Assembly: GCA_030668025.1 (NCBI GenBank)
Contig: DAOUUT010000047.1
Coordinates: forward strand, 1-16,324
From: Promethearchaeota archaeon
GTDB lineage: Archaea > Asgardarchaeota > Lokiarchaeia > Sigynarchaeales > SOKP01
Length of the DNA stretch: 16,324 nucleotides
Direction of reading: 5' to 3'
A program made the position numbers and the translations under genes. Positions 15,474-16,324 of the stretch are shown one piece after another. A model generated the notes under the pieces. That model was given only the letters and a program-made list of their open reading frames with translations. It searched no databases and was not told the origin of the DNA. The stretch's first letter is position 1. Each line of letters begins with the position of its first letter.

Positions 15474-15830
15474 TTGACAATAAATTACGAATCATTAAAT
15501 GAAGAAACAAAGAAGAGATTTCAAACTCTAACTCAATTTGGTCAAACCTTAGAGATCCTAACACAACAGAAGCTGCAAATTGATAGTAATATTAGAGAAA
15601 CAGAATTAGCGATAGAAAGCCTAACTGAAGCTACTCCAGATACACCAGTTTACAAAAGTATTGGTGGCGTGATGGTAAAAAGCACTCGAGACAAACTACT
15701 TGACGAGAAAAATTCTAATAAAGAAACTCTAACCATGCAATCTAAAACGCTTGCTCAAAAAATCGAAAGAACCAAGAGCACTTTTGAGGACTTACAGAAA
15801 TCTCTTCAAGAAGATTTACAAAATCAGTAA
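15474..15830 (+). CDS. pfdB: prefoldin subunit beta
   Basis: Prefoldin beta forms, with alpha, a jellyfish-shaped hexamer that passes unfolded proteins to the chaperonin. The 118 residues show two long coiled-coil helices (about 8-50 and 70-115) joined by a hairpin with YKSIGGVMVKS. The start is TTG, preceded by GTGAT with five bases between, the same ribosome-site type as eL43. No suitable ATG exists nearby. The gap to pcc1 is 53 bases. Confidence 0.93.
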   Translation: MTINYESLNEETKKRFQTLTQFGQTLEILTQQKLQIDSNIRETELAIESLTEATPDTPVYKSIGGVMVKSTRDKLLDEKNSNKETLTMQSKTLAQKIERTKSTFEDLQKSLQEDLQNQ

Positions 15831-15846
15831 TATATTCAATATTTTT

Positions 15847-16324
15847 ATGCTTAATTCTAAAAAAGAAGATTTTTTTAATTATTTAAAGGGAAAAAATCTC
15901 TTAATTGTCACTCATGATTCGGCTGATCTTGACGGTTTTGTGTCTGTTTTAGTTTTAAAATTCTTTTTTGAGAATTTTTTTACAAATCAAAATATATTTT
16001 TAACGTTCTCTAAATTATCTAAATATACTAAAAATTTCATGGTAAAATTTCTCCAAAAATTTCCAGATTTTAATGTCCCTTCTAAAACTGACGAAAACTT
16101 CTCGAATATTGAGGTTATAATAATAGTCGACTCTAATAATTTAGAACAAATAAAGTTGCCAAGCATGTTAAATTTGGATGTCCCCTTTATTTTTGTAGAT
16201 CATCATTTAGATTTAAAAAAGAATTATGGAGGAAATATAACATCATTAAATTTAATATTTGAAAATTATTCTTCGACAGCAGAGATAATATTAGAGTTAA
16301 TTGATAATTATAACTTCGATCTTC
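15847..16324 (+). CDS. DHH family phosphoesterase, truncated at the window edge
   Basis: An ATG at 15847 opens a frame that runs off the window end, giving the first 159 residues. It has the DHH-superfamily metal motifs: H23 with D27 and D29 in THDSADLDG, D95 in VDSNN, and D118-H119-H120 in the VDHH segment. Such proteins hydrolyse phosphodiester bonds in small nucleotides or single-stranded nucleic acid. It follows prefoldin beta by 16 bases and so belongs to the same transcript. The C-terminal DHHA1 part cannot be seen. Confidence 0.88.
   Translation, partial: MLNSKKEDFFNYLKGKNLLIVTHDSADLDGFVSVLVLKFFFENFFTNQNIFLTFSKLSKYTKNFMVKFLQKFPDFNVPSKTDENFSNIEVIIIVDSNNLEQIKLPSMLNLDVPFIFVDHHLDLKKNYGGNITSLNLIFENYSSTAEIILELIDNYNFDL

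Noticed and set aside
1..16324. CRISPR array, insertion sequence or prophage
   Set aside because: No regularly spaced repeats, transposase, integrase or terminal inverted repeats were seen; the hairpins found belong to tRNA introns.

Overview
This is an AT-rich archaeal chromosome segment, most likely from an Asgard archaeon close to Lokiarchaeia. The archaeal signs are a TFB transcription factor, intron-containing tRNAs with bulge-helix-bulge splice structures, and the proteasome/exosome/eL43/Pcc1/prefoldin gene order. The Asgard assignment rests mainly on a profilin-like gene (6128-6499) and is an inference.

Layout. (1) 1-1041: the end of an uncertain ORF, then a minus-strand TFB. (2) 1042-3778: a long non-coding stretch, then two tandem paralogs that join a ribbon-helix-helix-like N-terminal part, a histidine-kinase-type H-box helix pair without an ATPase domain, and a receiver domain. 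(3) 3816-5145: four tRNA genes, Lys(CTT) and Ser(TGA) on minus and Ser(GCT) and Val(TAC) on plus, around a JAMM/MPN protease-like gene. Together the tRNAs carry five introns, four of them at non-canonical positions (D arm, T loop, between bases 33 and 34). (4) 5156-6499: a probable DUF2110 protein, divergent from the profilin-like gene. (5) 6733-10846: psmA, SBDS, rrp4, rrp41 and rrp42, the first half of the archaeal proteasome/exosome superoperon. (6) 10931-14650: a minus-strand two-gene unit, a rifampin-phosphotransferase-like dikinase followed by a lipocalin-like DUF7064/CrtC-type protein, which interrupts the superoperon. (7) 14861-16324: the second half, eL43, pcc1, prefoldin beta and a truncated DHH phosphoesterase. 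The usual rpoP gene between eL43 and pcc1 is missing here.

How the genes work together. The superoperon links protein turnover (proteasome), 3'-5' RNA degradation (Rrp4 cap, Rrp41/Rrp42 ring), ribosome maturation (SBDS, eL43), tRNA t6A modification (Pcc1 of KEOPS) and folding (prefoldin). The dikinase/lipocalin pair looks like an independent small-molecule modification unit. The most unusual parts are the multi-intron tRNAs, the kinase-less H-box/receiver proteins and the two-gene insertion.
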